From Bradyrhizobium hipponense (GTDB lineage Bacteria > Pseudomonadota > Alphaproteobacteria > Rhizobiales > Xanthobacteraceae), in NCBI RefSeq assembly GCF_008123965.1, contig NZ_VSTH01000007.1, positions 21,205 to 85,204 of the forward strand: a stretch of 64,000 nucleotides of DNA. The letters are read 5' to 3'. Below the pieces are notes generated by a model. That model was not told the origin of the DNA. It made no database searches and saw nothing but the letters and a program-made list of their open reading frames with translations. Position 1 is the stretch's first letter; the number at the start of each line of letters is the position of its first letter. Made by a program: the position numbers and the translations under genes. This document shows positions 16,608-25,026 of this stretch, piece after piece.

Positions 16608-18011
16608 ATGCAACTGAAACGAACAAATTCGATAACCGCGATCGGCCGAACAGCGGCTTTGCATATCGCGTTCTGGCAGTACGATCCCTGGTACCGCCGC
16701 GCGTGGCTTGTCTGGCCGCAGGCGACAGCAATCCTTGTTGCGAGCTGGCTTGTTGTGGGTCTGCCTCCGGCCGCAGTTCCGGTTGGCAACTGGGCAAAGC
16801 CTGCCGATTGCAGCAACGTGTTTACCCCCGGTTGCGCGGCAACCCGGCGCGCCGTGTACTCCTGGGACGATGAAGTCGGCAGACCCACGATCGCCAATCA
16901 GGTCACGGTCTACGTCGATCGGTCGACCTTTCGAAATTCTGCCGCAGACGATCGGTCCAAACTCACGTCAGCGCTTGGCGCCTATTATCGCTATGATTGG
17001 GGGAAGGCGACCGATATTCTGAAATCGGCCACCGCAAGCGACTCGAACGTTCAGTTCCTCACGGCGCTCGCCCTGATGATACCAAATTCGACCGACCAGG
17101 CGCGCAACGCGGAGGCGCTGCTGCGCGAGGCGTCTGCCCGGGGACATCGCCAGGCCAGCAGCGTGCTCGGGCGCATTCTCTTCGCGGGCGCGGGCGGCTT
17201 GCCGAAGGATGAAACGGCGGGACGGAAGTTGATGGATGACGCGGTCGCAGCTGGCGAGCCGTACGCGATGCGGCTTGCTGCTGCCGGATACGTCAGCGGA
17301 GAATTTGGCGCGTACGATACCGTTAAGGCCGTCGATCTCTTGCGCAAGGCAGCGGATAGTGGCGAACTCATCGCTATGGTGCAACTTGCATACTGCATCG
17401 AAACCGGGCGGGGCGGGCTTACGCGAGACGCTGCGAAGACGGTCGACTATTTGCGGCGCGCGGCGGATGCAGGCTTTGAAGGGGCACAGATCACGTTGGC
17501 CCGGTGGTTCAAAGACCGATATGCCTATCGAGAAAGCGAGAATGAGGCGGAAACAATCAAGTGGTACGAGCGGTCCTATCGACAAGGGCACTCGGTGTTC
17601 GCCCTCGCTGAGCTCGCTTACGTCCACAGATATGCGCGGGCGGCGCCGTGGTTCGACACCAAACGCTCGTTTGAATTACTCCAGCTTTGCGCGCCTTACA
17701 GAAATGCCTATTGCCATTATTGGCTTGCTCGAGCCTACCACGAGGGTGCCGGAACAGCGCGAGACTACACCAGCGCCTACGCTCACTACATTGTTGCAAA
17801 AGAGCTCGGGCGGCAAGATGCAGCCCCCGAACTTCAGAAACTCGATAGTTTCCTCCAACCTGAGATCAAGACCAGCGCAGCGGAGCTGGCCAAGAGCATT
17901 TCGGCGGGCCTCAAACCGGTGCCACGCGTGATCCGGCTACAAACGGCGGAGACTGACAGCACAGGTCCGTCTCCGTGGCCTGACCCCGGCCCGCGACCGG
18001 CATCACCTTGA
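16608..18011 (+). CDS. Sel1-repeat (TPR-like) protein with membrane anchor
   Basis: A 467-residue protein with one hydrophobic segment (about 36-58) and then at least six Sel1-like helical repeats from about residue 150 to 410, with motifs such as ASSVLGRILFAGAGGL, AMVQLAYCIETGRGGL, AQITLARWFKDRY and CHYWLARAYHEGAGT. Sel1 repeats are protein-interaction scaffolds. The gene follows the AAA-protease by 26 bp in the same direction and probably serves as its adaptor or scaffold. The C-terminus is Pro-rich. Function inferred from repeat class and operon only. Confidence 0.75.
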   Translation: MQLKRTNSITAIGRTAALHIAFWQYDPWYRRAWLVWPQATAILVASWLVVGLPPAAVPVGNWAKPADCSNVFTPGCAATRRAVYSWDDEVGRPTIANQVTVYVDRSTFRNSAADDRSKLTSALGAYYRYDWGKATDILKSATASDSNVQFLTALALMIPNSTDQARNAEALLREASARGHRQASSVLGRILFAGAGGLPKDETAGRKLMDDAVAAGEPYAMRLAAAGYVSGEFGAYDTVKAVDLLRKAADSGELIAMVQLAYCIETGRGGLTRDAAKTVDYLRRAADAGFEGAQITLARWFKDRYAYRESENEAETIKWYERSYRQGHSVFALAELAYVHRYARAAPWFDTKRSFELLQLCAPYRNAYCHYWLARAYHEGAGTARDYTSAYAHYIVAKELGRQDAAPELQKLDSFLQPEIKTSAAELAKSISAGLKPVPRVIRLQTAETDSTGPSPWPDPGPRPASP

Positions 18012-18099
18012 ACCGCCAAGTCCCGCTGGCTCGTAATCATTCAAATGCGCGCGAAGCATGGGATGGGTCTAGTCCATCGTCCCACCGCCGAGCGACCGG

Positions 18100-18414
18100 A
18101 ATCTTACCAAGGAAGCGTTGGACCGCGTCAGGATCCGCCCCAAGTCCCATGCCTTCGACACCCAGGCCCTTGGAGCGGTTCGGCAAGCTGATGCGTGAAA
18201 ATCTTACCTCCGGCCGCATCCCTTTCGGAAAGCTTACATCAAATCGGTCGTGGACCGGGTAGAGGTAGATGATTGCGCCGTCCGCATCGTGGGCGACAAA
18301 GCAACCCTGGAGCAGGCCATCGCCGGCGGTCAAAACGCGAACCCCTGCGTTCGCAGCTTCGTACGCAAATGGCGCTCCCTAGGGGAGACGAAGGGCGACT
18401 CAAGAAGACGTTGA
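18100..18414 (+). pseudogene. serine (large resolvase) recombinase, 3' relic with two frameshifts
   Basis: Three consecutive short frames read as the C-terminus of a rhizobial-type large serine recombinase: first ...KSHAFDTQAL, then after a one-base shift near 18174 LERFGKLMRENLTSGRIPF, then after a second shift near 18226 RKAYIKSVVDRVEVDD, IVGDKATLEQAIAG and VRSFVRKWRSL, ending at the TGA at 18412-18414. The catalytic N-terminal resolvase domain is absent. It is a decayed remnant of an integrated element and marks the left edge of the exported-protein block. Confidence 0.7.
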
Positions 18415-18474
18415 AAAACAAGCGTAAATCAGCCTAGCTGCTCTAACACTGCTACCACCACTCGCTACCACCCT
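18380..18474. repeat. left copy of diverged direct repeat (recombinase 3' end)
   Basis: About 95 bp resembling 22328-22430. Shared landmarks are TCCCT..GG.GAGACGAAGG at the recombinase 3' end and AAATCAGC (18426), CACTGCTA and GCTACCA in the same order and spacing. Identity is roughly 65-75 percent by eye. The two copies bracket the 4-kb block of exported proteins. Confidence 0.55.
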
Positions 18475-18582
18475 CAAGTCGAAAGGAGCCTATTTGGTAA
18501 ATGAGTACGGGGTGACGTTCTCTGTCAACGCGCCAATCGAAAGGCGCCCAAAGTATAACCGCTATAGTGGCTGGGGAAGCGT

Positions 18583-19368
18583 CTATTGAAATTTGAGAGC
18601 CAGCGCATATTCGACACCCGCGTTCACTGCTGCTTTACCGTCGCCGGGGTGCAACCGTCCAAACGCCGCGCCCGCTTGAACGGCATCTGCCCTATGCTTG
18701 GGTGCTCCGTGGCCCGAGGGTTCAAATATCTGGTCACCTTTTCTCAACTGAGTAATCGCCTGGATCAAAACTGGATAGTTTGGCTGCCGTTCTACCCTGT
18801 GTGCACCGTAGTATCCGCACACGAAGTCTGCGCATAACTCGTAACGTACTTGGAAGAAGGAATCGCCCGCGGTTGTGAATTTGTATAGGAGGCGATGCTT
18901 CCTCTGTAAGGCGTGCCCGCTTTCGTGAGCGCACAACGCTGTCAGCGCCGCTCCCAAATTCTTCGTTACCCTGCGGGTTTCTTTCAAGAGGTTCCGTCCG
19001 ACCAAGATTGTCCCGTCAGAGGGCAAATCTGGTTTCATCGGTTTAATTAGGTCAGCCGGCACAAAGGCCGCATTGGGTATGGTCGTTTCGGTGTAGAGGC
19101 CAAACCCGAAATTCAGGCCAAGATAGTTGGCAATATCAGCCAGTACCCAGACAAACGAGTTCTTATAATCGTCATCGAAATCGTCGCTCGTGTCTTCAAA
19201 GAGTGGCGTCACTGACCCATAATTTATAACCGATCCGGCCGCCCCGTTAGTTGCCTCGAAGGACGGGTCGCAAACCGACGGATCAGACTGAGCCGCTACC
19301 CTTCCACAACTGCAACACAACACGCCACCGACTAAAAGGCTGAAATTGCGTCTGCTCAACTTGCTCAT
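18583..19368 (-). CDS. Tat-exported zinc metallopeptidase-like protein (HExxH, ELxAD)
   Basis: A 261-residue protein. The N-terminus has a twin-arginine signal (SRRNFSLLVGG) followed by a Cys-containing hydrophobic stretch, so Tat export to the periplasm or surface is likely. The catalytic core has HESGH at residues 148-152 and YELCADF near 176-182, the HExxH plus ExxxD pattern of M48-like zincins (Glu177 as probable third ligand). The ATG at 19368 overlaps the stop of the preceding gene (ATGA). The same motif pair and a Tat signal occur in the protein at 21610-22251, although overall similarity is low. Substrate unknown. Confidence 0.7.
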   Translation of the reverse strand: MSKLSRRNFSLLVGGVLCCSCGRVAAQSDPSVCDPSFEATNGAAGSVINYGSVTPLFEDTSDDFDDDYKNSFVWVLADIANYLGLNFGFGLYTETTIPNAAFVPADLIKPMKPDLPSDGTILVGRNLLKETRRVTKNLGAALTALCAHESGHALQRKHRLLYKFTTAGDSFFQVRYELCADFVCGYYGAHRVERQPNYPVLIQAITQLRKGDQIFEPSGHGAPKHRADAVQAGAAFGRLHPGDGKAAVNAGVEYALALKFQ

Positions 19369-19937
19369 TTGACCTTCAGCGTGCAACTTCCACCTAGTTC
19401 CTCACATGCTTGCTTGATTTCCTGTTCTGCAGCCCTTCTCTCTTCCTCATTCGAACATCCCATTTCGACAGAGGGTAAAATGCTAGTCTCCCCTCCTGGT
19501 GGAAGGATTGGTAGGATGGCCGGCGGCTTACCGGTATTCAACAACAAGAATGAAATAGAGGTAATCGTTTCTGGAGAGGCTGCAGAGGCGGAGACTATCC
19601 AATCAATTTTACCCAAGGCATGAATTGACCGAAATGCATATTGTCGCCCGTAATCGTTGTCGACCGACAGAACTGGACAAATTTTCTTCAATGCACTTTG
19701 AAGCACGGCTTTTGCCAGTGGAGGCGCACCGTTCAAGGCAGCGAGTGTCTTTGCTGGGACTTCTGGTGCCAAGTTAGTTGTGTCGAGCGTCTTGTTCTGA
19801 AGATCGACAACGATGCGGCTTTCGGCATCAGCCGCATTAGAAGAAAGAAGATAGGCTGCGGCATAGCTCGACGGAACGCATAGAGCGCAAAGTATGCCTA
19901 TCGCTATGGAGGCAGCGAATCCACACGGTTTAATCAT
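19365..19937 (-). CDS. secreted protein of unknown function
   Basis: A 190-residue protein with a clear Sec signal peptide (about residues 1-26, cleaved near SSYAAA) and no recognised domain. It has four Cys in the mature part, near residues 89, 159, 174 and 183, the last two in a QACEELGGSCTLKVK tail suggestive of disulfides. It is translationally coupled to the HExxH protein downstream (ATGA) and overlaps the 3' end of the NlpC-like gene upstream (19930-19937), so the three form one operon. Possibly an inhibitor, chaperone or substrate of the co-encoded peptidases; this is speculation. Confidence 0.6.
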   Translation of the reverse strand: MIKPCGFAASIAIGILCALCVPSSYAAAYLLSSNAADAESRIVVDLQNKTLDTTNLAPEVPAKTLAALNGAPPLAKAVLQSALKKICPVLSVDNDYGRQYAFRSIHALGKIDWIVSASAASPETITSISFLLLNTGKPPAILPILPPGGETSILPSVEMGCSNEEERRAAEQEIKQACEELGGSCTLKVK

Positions 19938-20793
19938 CTGTGGTGATCCCCGAGAAGTAACTCTCGTTCAATGTGCCTTCAGTAGTTAGTGCGGGATCTG
20001 TCGCCACGTTGTTGCTCAACACCTGAGCGGCAGCTTTCTCTGCATCCCACATGTTAGGCATCGCCACATACCCTCCCACAAGCAGGTTGTTAGCCTCAGA
20101 CCGGATGATCCCGCAGTCCCTCTTCTTATCCGCCGGTAGTGAGGGGCAACCCGCGTCAGCAAAGAACCCCCATCGGTAGCCGAGGCCCCCGTCCGGCTTG
20201 CCCATGCCTTGCGCAGAGAAGTACTTAAAGCCCGCCACTAAGTTAGAGTAGTCGCTTAGATCGGCCCCCGTCTTGTCGATGTATCCTAGGAAGACCACCC
20301 CATGGCCGGTCCTGGTTCGGTTGAAGTTGACGAATGTACCGGGGAAGAGGTTCTTGAAAGCGATTCTCTTTCCCATGCCGAAATTTTCAAATGCGTGTGC
20401 GGCGCCAGTCGACGGGCTTCCATTTACCATCCAGATCTGCCCTCTCAAGTCGAGTGGACGCAGCCGGGCCCAGGTGACCTTGGGGATGTAATGGAAGGGT
20501 GACACGTCTTTTGTTTCGCGCGCGTACAGATTTAGAGCTTCAACTAAAACCTCGAGCTGGGCGGCGACGCACATCGTTATGGGTGGGCCAGACGCCTTTA
20601 GGATACCATCGTCTCCGAACGTCAGATCTTGAGTGAAAGCAGCGCTGCCGTAGCCTTTCGCGGCACGGCTTTCTCCGAGCATTTTCACGGCTGTCAGAAC
20701 GTACTTGTTGAAGCCGCCGTCCGGGGATTCGGATCGAGCTGGAAAGGGAAAAAGCGCGGCTGCAATAACGAAACACGCAGAGATCATTTTCAT
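19930..20793 (-). CDS. secreted NlpC/P60- or CHAP-like cysteine hydrolase candidate
   Basis: A 287-residue protein with a Sec signal (MKMISACFVIAAALFPFPARS). The mature part has a Cys in a helix start (PITMCVAAQLEVLVEAL, Cys75) and a downstream His in RTGHGVVFLGYI (His164). That is the order and local pattern of NlpC/P60 and CHAP cysteine amidases, which cleave peptidoglycan stem peptides. The third polar residue was not assigned. The ATG at 20793 has AGGTG about 6 nt upstream. It is first of a three-gene operon with the secreted protein and the HExxH protein. The enzyme class is a motif-level guess; export is well supported. Confidence 0.55.
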   Translation of the reverse strand: MKMISACFVIAAALFPFPARSESPDGGFNKYVLTAVKMLGESRAAKGYGSAAFTQDLTFGDDGILKASGPPITMCVAAQLEVLVEALNLYARETKDVSPFHYIPKVTWARLRPLDLRGQIWMVNGSPSTGAAHAFENFGMGKRIAFKNLFPGTFVNFNRTRTGHGVVFLGYIDKTGADLSDYSNLVAGFKYFSAQGMGKPDGGLGYRWGFFADAGCPSLPADKKRDCGIIRSEANNLLVGGYVAMPNMWDAEKAAAQVLSNNVATDPALTTEGTLNESYFSGITTDD

Positions 20794-21127
20794 GAAATCA
20801 CCTAAGCGAAAACGGCAGGCTGATTGACCTGACGGAGCGAAAAACAAATCTGTTTGACTTTAACCTATGATTGTGAAAATGTAAAAGCGCGCTTTAATTG
20901 CTACTAAAGCTACAAGACCCATTTGTTACGAGGGTCGTTTATGTGCAATTGCTGCACTCGCAGACCGTCAATCTTCCAGTCTCTGACATCTGGGTTCGCC
21001 CGACGGGCGCCGTCTCAGCTTCCTGCCTATATTTGCGCATCAAGTGAGTTACTGCCGACGAAGATCGATACTCATTCGAGTTCAGGCAGCTCGTGGCGGA
21101 GCCAAATTGATTAAGCGGGGAAGTGCT
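20794..21127. promoter_or_regulatory. divergent intergenic region of the exported-protein block
   Basis: A 334-bp gap between two divergent operons of exported proteins. The stretch 20840-20900 is distinctly AT-rich compared with its surroundings and probably holds the leftward promoter. No RNA gene or perfect palindrome seen. Confidence 0.4.
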
Positions 21128-21613
21128 ATGGCTGTCCTAACTTTCTCACAGCGCTTACGGACGCAACGGAGCGCCCGCTTTGGGTATTCCACCATTCTGC
21201 TCGGAATTGCGTTTTCTTGTGAGCTTACTGCTCCGGCTTCAGCGCAAATGAATACTTGCGGGATGGCGTTGCAGCAGCTTCAAATGTATGTCGGCAGAGT
21301 GAACCAGACTGCTCAATACGAGTACTATCAAGGCATACCGATGCGGTGCCGCGGCAATCCAATGTGCGGACAGGCGATGCTCCAGCAGCTTAACTTCTGG
21401 TATGCGCAGCAGTCGAATATGGTGAACAACTACTACATGCAGATATCGGCGCAATGTTCGTCCGGTCCTCCGACACCTCTGGAACGGCGGCCGGACGACA
21501 CCGGATCGCCTCGAATTAGCGAACGGGATGTGAAAACAGTCCAGATTGATGATGAAGATCGTACTGTCAGAATCAAAATTCCGAGCACACCACAGGGGTT
21601 CGTACCGCAATGA
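21128..21613 (+). CDS. secreted protein of unknown function
   Basis: A 161-residue protein; the ATG at 21128 has GGGGAAG about 6 nt upstream. Residues 1-38 form a long signal sequence ending APASAQ. The mature part is Gln/Tyr/Met-rich (for example QQLQMYVGRVNQTAQYEYY and QQSNMVNNYYM) with four Cys, then a polar, charged C-terminal tail (DDEDRTVRIKIP). No family recognised. It overlaps the metallopeptidase start by 4 bp (ATGA at 21610-21613), so the two are coupled, mirroring the small-secreted-protein plus HExxH pair on the other strand. Confidence 0.6.
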   Translation: MAVLTFSQRLRTQRSARFGYSTILLGIAFSCELTAPASAQMNTCGMALQQLQMYVGRVNQTAQYEYYQGIPMRCRGNPMCGQAMLQQLNFWYAQQSNMVNNYYMQISAQCSSGPPTPLERRPDDTGSPRISERDVKTVQIDDEDRTVRIKIPSTPQGFVPQ

Positions 21614-22251
21614 AATCGACGAACCTTAGTCGCAGATGCTTCACCTGCGGATTGGTCGGGAGCGTTGCTGTCGGCCTCACAAAGCCAGCCTTTGCTTCGT
21701 TACCGGTCTGCCTCTTTTCAGCTACTGATGGCTGGGATGGGTCAACTACTCGCGAATTTATCACTCGCCAAGCCCGAACCAATGACTTATCGGGTGTCCC
21801 TGATGTCGTAGATCGGATCATGAGAACACTGGGGTTCAAGGTCGACTTCGATATTTTCATTGCAGAGAAGGAAGACAACGCCTTTGCTAGTGTAGCAAAT
21901 GGACACAAAATTCTTGTGGTCGATGTTGGATTTGTCAGCAAGATGAACCGGGTTGCAGGCACTGAGTGGGGCGCAATTCAAATTATAGCCCATGAAGTCG
22001 GGCATCATATTGCCGGGTTTGGTGGTGATCGGCACCGTAACGAGCTGAACGCTGACTATTGGAGTGGCCAGGCCTGTCAACGACTTGGGTCCGCAAAAGA
22101 CGCAGCAGAAAAAGCGATTCTTGCAGTGGGGACTGATGCCGACACCCCGTCGCATCCGAACAAGCGCCGACGTGCAGACATCATCGGCCAAGGATGGGAA
22201 GACGCAAAGCTCGGCAAAATTGATTATTCATTCTGTGATAATTGCCGATAG
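21610..22251 (+). CDS. Tat-exported zinc metallopeptidase-like protein (HExxH, ELNAD)
   Basis: A 213-residue protein with a twin-arginine signal (LSRRCFTCGLVGS) and cleavage near AFAS. The catalytic motif HEVGH is at residues 128-132 and NELNADYWSG at 144-153, giving HExxH with a probable third ligand Glu145, like M48-type peptidases. A VDVGF strand precedes the motif by about 20 residues, as in zincins. A Cys pair lies at the C-terminus (CDNC). It shares the Tat signal and both catalytic motifs with the protein at 18583-19368. Substrate unknown. Confidence 0.72.
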   Translation: MKSTNLSRRCFTCGLVGSVAVGLTKPAFASLPVCLFSATDGWDGSTTREFITRQARTNDLSGVPDVVDRIMRTLGFKVDFDIFIAEKEDNAFASVANGHKILVVDVGFVSKMNRVAGTEWGAIQIIAHEVGHHIAGFGGDRHRNELNADYWSGQACQRLGSAKDAAEKAILAVGTDADTPSHPNKRRRADIIGQGWEDAKLGKIDYSFCDNCR

Positions 22252-22566
22252 CGCTCAGGCTCTTTACCATCCTCGCGCTGCCCGATTTTCGAGCTGTACT
22301 CAGCTTTTCAGCGTCTTCGGGATCGCTGGCTCCCTGAGGAAGACGAAGGTCGGCAGGCGAACACACTGGAAAGAAACAACAAATCAGCTTCCCTGCGTTA
22401 GCACTGCTATCACGCGATGCTACCATATACAGCCGGGGGCGCCGCAAGAGAGTTACCCTCGCTTGCCTCCTTGAGGCTTGCCGGCGCAACCAAAGCTTTT
22501 GCGATCCAGAGGCGCCGCGCTCGCCGCTCCGCCGCTTGCGAAGTCCGCAAGCGACTTGCGTGTCCG
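22252..22566. repeat. gap with right copy of the diverged direct repeat (22328-22430)
   Basis: This 315-bp gap contains a sequence similar in order to the recombinase 3' end at 18380-18474 (TCCCTGAGGAAGACGAAGG, AAATCAGC at 22381, CACTGCTA, GCTACCA). No gene can be supported. It lies between the metallopeptidase and the converging monooxygenase gene. Confidence 0.5.
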
Positions 22567-24246
22567 TTAGCTCGAGCGAATAGGTGACGAACTGACGTCT
22601 TCCCGCAGCGGCCCAAACGATTTCTCAAGCTCTGCCAAGACCGCACCAATCCCATCTAGCGTCGACACGGCCGCGACATATCGATCGGGCCGCACAAGCA
22701 GCACCCGACCAGTGAGCGGCCTCAAAAACGCTTCCGCCTCCGGCGAGGCCGGTCTAGCGTGCTGCACACCACTAACTTTCACACACTGCATATCATTGAA
22801 GCAAATAGATAAAAACTGCGGGCTCAAAAATCGCGAATCGGCAAGCAAGAGCAAATCGTTGGTGGGTACAGCGATCCCTACCACCAGGAACCAACCGTCC
22901 GAAATCGCATCAATTGACTTCGTGCTACCACCATCCAAGAAAAGCGAAACACGCGGACATGTCCGCCCAACAACGAGTTCCTGCCGCCTGGACCGCACCA
23001 TGAAGCCGGCCTTAATCCATGGTCGAGGCATGTAGCGCATCTCGGCAAAGAAGCGCTGGATCGCGGGGATAAGGTTCAATGTCTGGAAGACGGCGTCTCT
23101 CGCCGCAGCAATAATGCGGTTGCGAATGTTTGCCATTCTTCCGATCATCACCGAATATCGAATAATCGCCTCAACCTGCGGCCTCCTTTCTGTCTCGTAG
23201 GTCTCAAGGATCGTGGGGTTGAGCCTCCCTTGCAGTACCGCCGCAATCTTCCAGCAAATGTTGTTGGCATCGCGAGCGCCCGTGTTCATGGCCTGCGCGC
23301 CGAACGGCGGCATGACGTGCGCTGCGTCGCCGAGCAAGAAGACCCGTTTCGATCCCATTCGCTCGGCGATGCGCTCCGAAAATCCATAGACCACCGACCG
23401 GATGATTTTGAGGGGTGTTCCTTTGTACGGAGTATGTCTGTCCACGAGATCACGGATGCTGTCCGCCGTGGCAATCTTGTGATGATCTTCGCCGGGGTTG
23501 AGCATGAACTCCAGTCTTCGTCCGCCATATGGCGCAGGCACGCTGTTGAACGGCCGCTCAGGATTGCAAAAAAAACGCGAGAAGGGGGACCGGTCGGGAA
23601 ACTCGGCGAGGTCGACCACTAAATGGGGTTGATCAATGCGATTTCCGGCGAAAGAAATATTGACAGCCGAGCGGATGAAACTTCGCGCGCCATCACAGGC
23701 GAGTACAAATCGTCCCGTCACTAGATGTTCTCGCCCGGCACGAACGACCTTCAGCCTGACGCCATTCTCTTCCTGATCTAGGCCTGCGACAGTAGACCGG
23801 TACTGCAGATCGACGCAGGGATAGCGCCGTGCGCCCTGCAGCAGCTTCTTCTCGAAGACTGGCTGCATCAATCCCGCGCGGTTGCCAAATCCATTCGACG
23901 TCAAAAAGGGGTTGACCTTCACCACCGGCTTTCCCCGCATAGAATAAAAGAAAATTCCAAAGGGCGGCGAGAGGTGCTCTTCCATGTCGTCGAGCAAATC
24001 CAGGCTATCAAGAAGACGGAGATATTCGTCGTCGATCACGAGTGCTTTGGGCAAGTCCGACGTCAGTTCATTCCACTCCAGCAAGATTGTGGAAATCCCG
24101 AGCGAGCCGAGAATGTTAGCGACCGTCAGGCCGATCGGACCCGCACCAACGACCAGGACATCGGCATCTTTGGTTCCTCGCCCGTCGGGTCCCGAAATCG
24201 GCTTTATGAGTTCGCGGATCTGATCAAGCGACAGATGATTATCCAT
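22567..24246 (-). CDS. FAD-dependent aromatic monooxygenase (PheA/TfdB/MhpA type)
   Basis: A 559-residue flavoprotein hydroxylase. The N-terminal dinucleotide motif VVGAGPIGLT (about 31-40), a CDGARSFIR (DG) motif near 185-193, and GDAAHVMPPFGAQAMNTGARD (GD motif, near 300-320, split here) are all present and in order. A thioredoxin-like C-terminal domain follows (about 420-559), as in phenol and 3-hydroxyphenylpropionate hydroxylases. These enzymes use NAD(P)H and O2 to ring-hydroxylate aromatics. AAAGGCGGG precedes the ATG by about 6 nt. It lies downstream of the MFS/amidohydrolase operon on the same strand after a 780-bp gap. Substrate not predictable from sequence. Confidence 0.88.
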   Translation of the reverse strand: MDNHLSLDQIRELIKPISGPDGRGTKDADVLVVGAGPIGLTVANILGSLGISTILLEWNELTSDLPKALVIDDEYLRLLDSLDLLDDMEEHLSPPFGIFFYSMRGKPVVKVNPFLTSNGFGNRAGLMQPVFEKKLLQGARRYPCVDLQYRSTVAGLDQEENGVRLKVVRAGREHLVTGRFVLACDGARSFIRSAVNISFAGNRIDQPHLVVDLAEFPDRSPFSRFFCNPERPFNSVPAPYGGRRLEFMLNPGEDHHKIATADSIRDLVDRHTPYKGTPLKIIRSVVYGFSERIAERMGSKRVFLLGDAAHVMPPFGAQAMNTGARDANNICWKIAAVLQGRLNPTILETYETERRPQVEAIIRYSVMIGRMANIRNRIIAAARDAVFQTLNLIPAIQRFFAEMRYMPRPWIKAGFMVRSRRQELVVGRTCPRVSLFLDGGSTKSIDAISDGWFLVVGIAVPTNDLLLLADSRFLSPQFLSICFNDMQCVKVSGVQHARPASPEAEAFLRPLTGRVLLVRPDRYVAAVSTLDGIGAVLAELEKSFGPLREDVSSSPIRSS

Positions 24247-25026
24247 TAACGCCCGCCTTTCTAATTTGGCAGTTAGTTTCGACCGGCGACCGCCTCAGAG
24301 CTTAACTACTAGTGGACTTGATTCGCGTCTGTCCCATGCACAGGTGACGAACAGAAGTTTGAGATCAGCAAAATACGGTCCGTTCCGAAAATTCTGCATC
24401 ATCATCATCATCATCATGCCCGCCGCCACTGCTTTTCCAGCGTAACCAACTAGACGCAGCCGACGAATCAAACCTAGGTAGCCATCCCCTCAGAGAGGGC
24501 GTGTCATGCTTCGGATCAGCGCGGCCGAAACACGTGATCGGGGCGCGGCGGCAAGAAAGGTAGAAAGCATCATTACATCCCGGTCCGCTTCCTAGTGATG
24601 GGCCGGGCCGAAAGGGCGTTTATGCGAATACAGCTGGCCCTGCCTGTTGCGAAGCCCTGCTACGGCTCTGAGCTTCTAAACGGCGATCGGTCACGCTGCG
24701 GCCGGCCGAACGCGGATTTGTCGGATCCGACTTCGGGGGCGATGCCAGCCATTCAGCGGACGTTCTGAGCCGGTTCGCCCGACAGCTGGTAGCTCAAGCT
24801 TCTGCCCACTAAGTCCTGTGGAAACTCGCCCGTTGAGGATGTGGCAGACGACGGCTTGAGCTGAAGTATGCGCAGAACACCCGGACAGTTCGCTCTTCCA
24901 CATGTTCGCGGAGCGCTCCCGGGGCGGCCCAATCGGCCGAAGTGACAGCCATCTTGAGCGAAGGCCGCCATGCCCGTCCGTCGCGCCGACGCGACGCCAA
25001 TGATGCTTCATGGCTATGCAGTCGAG
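24247..25026. other. 780-bp gap, no supportable gene
   Basis: No frame here has a convincing protein. It includes the monooxygenase upstream region and a run of seven CAT triplets at 24397-24417. It may be decayed DNA; no transposon ends or RNA genes were recognised. Confidence 0.45.

Noticed and set aside
24397..24417. Seven tandem CAT triplets
   Set aside because: A simple-sequence run in a gap; no matching element or coding context to give it meaning.
24691..25011. Open frame on the minus strand in the 780-bp gap
   Set aside because: Composition unlike a real protein, with no ribosome site or family resemblance.
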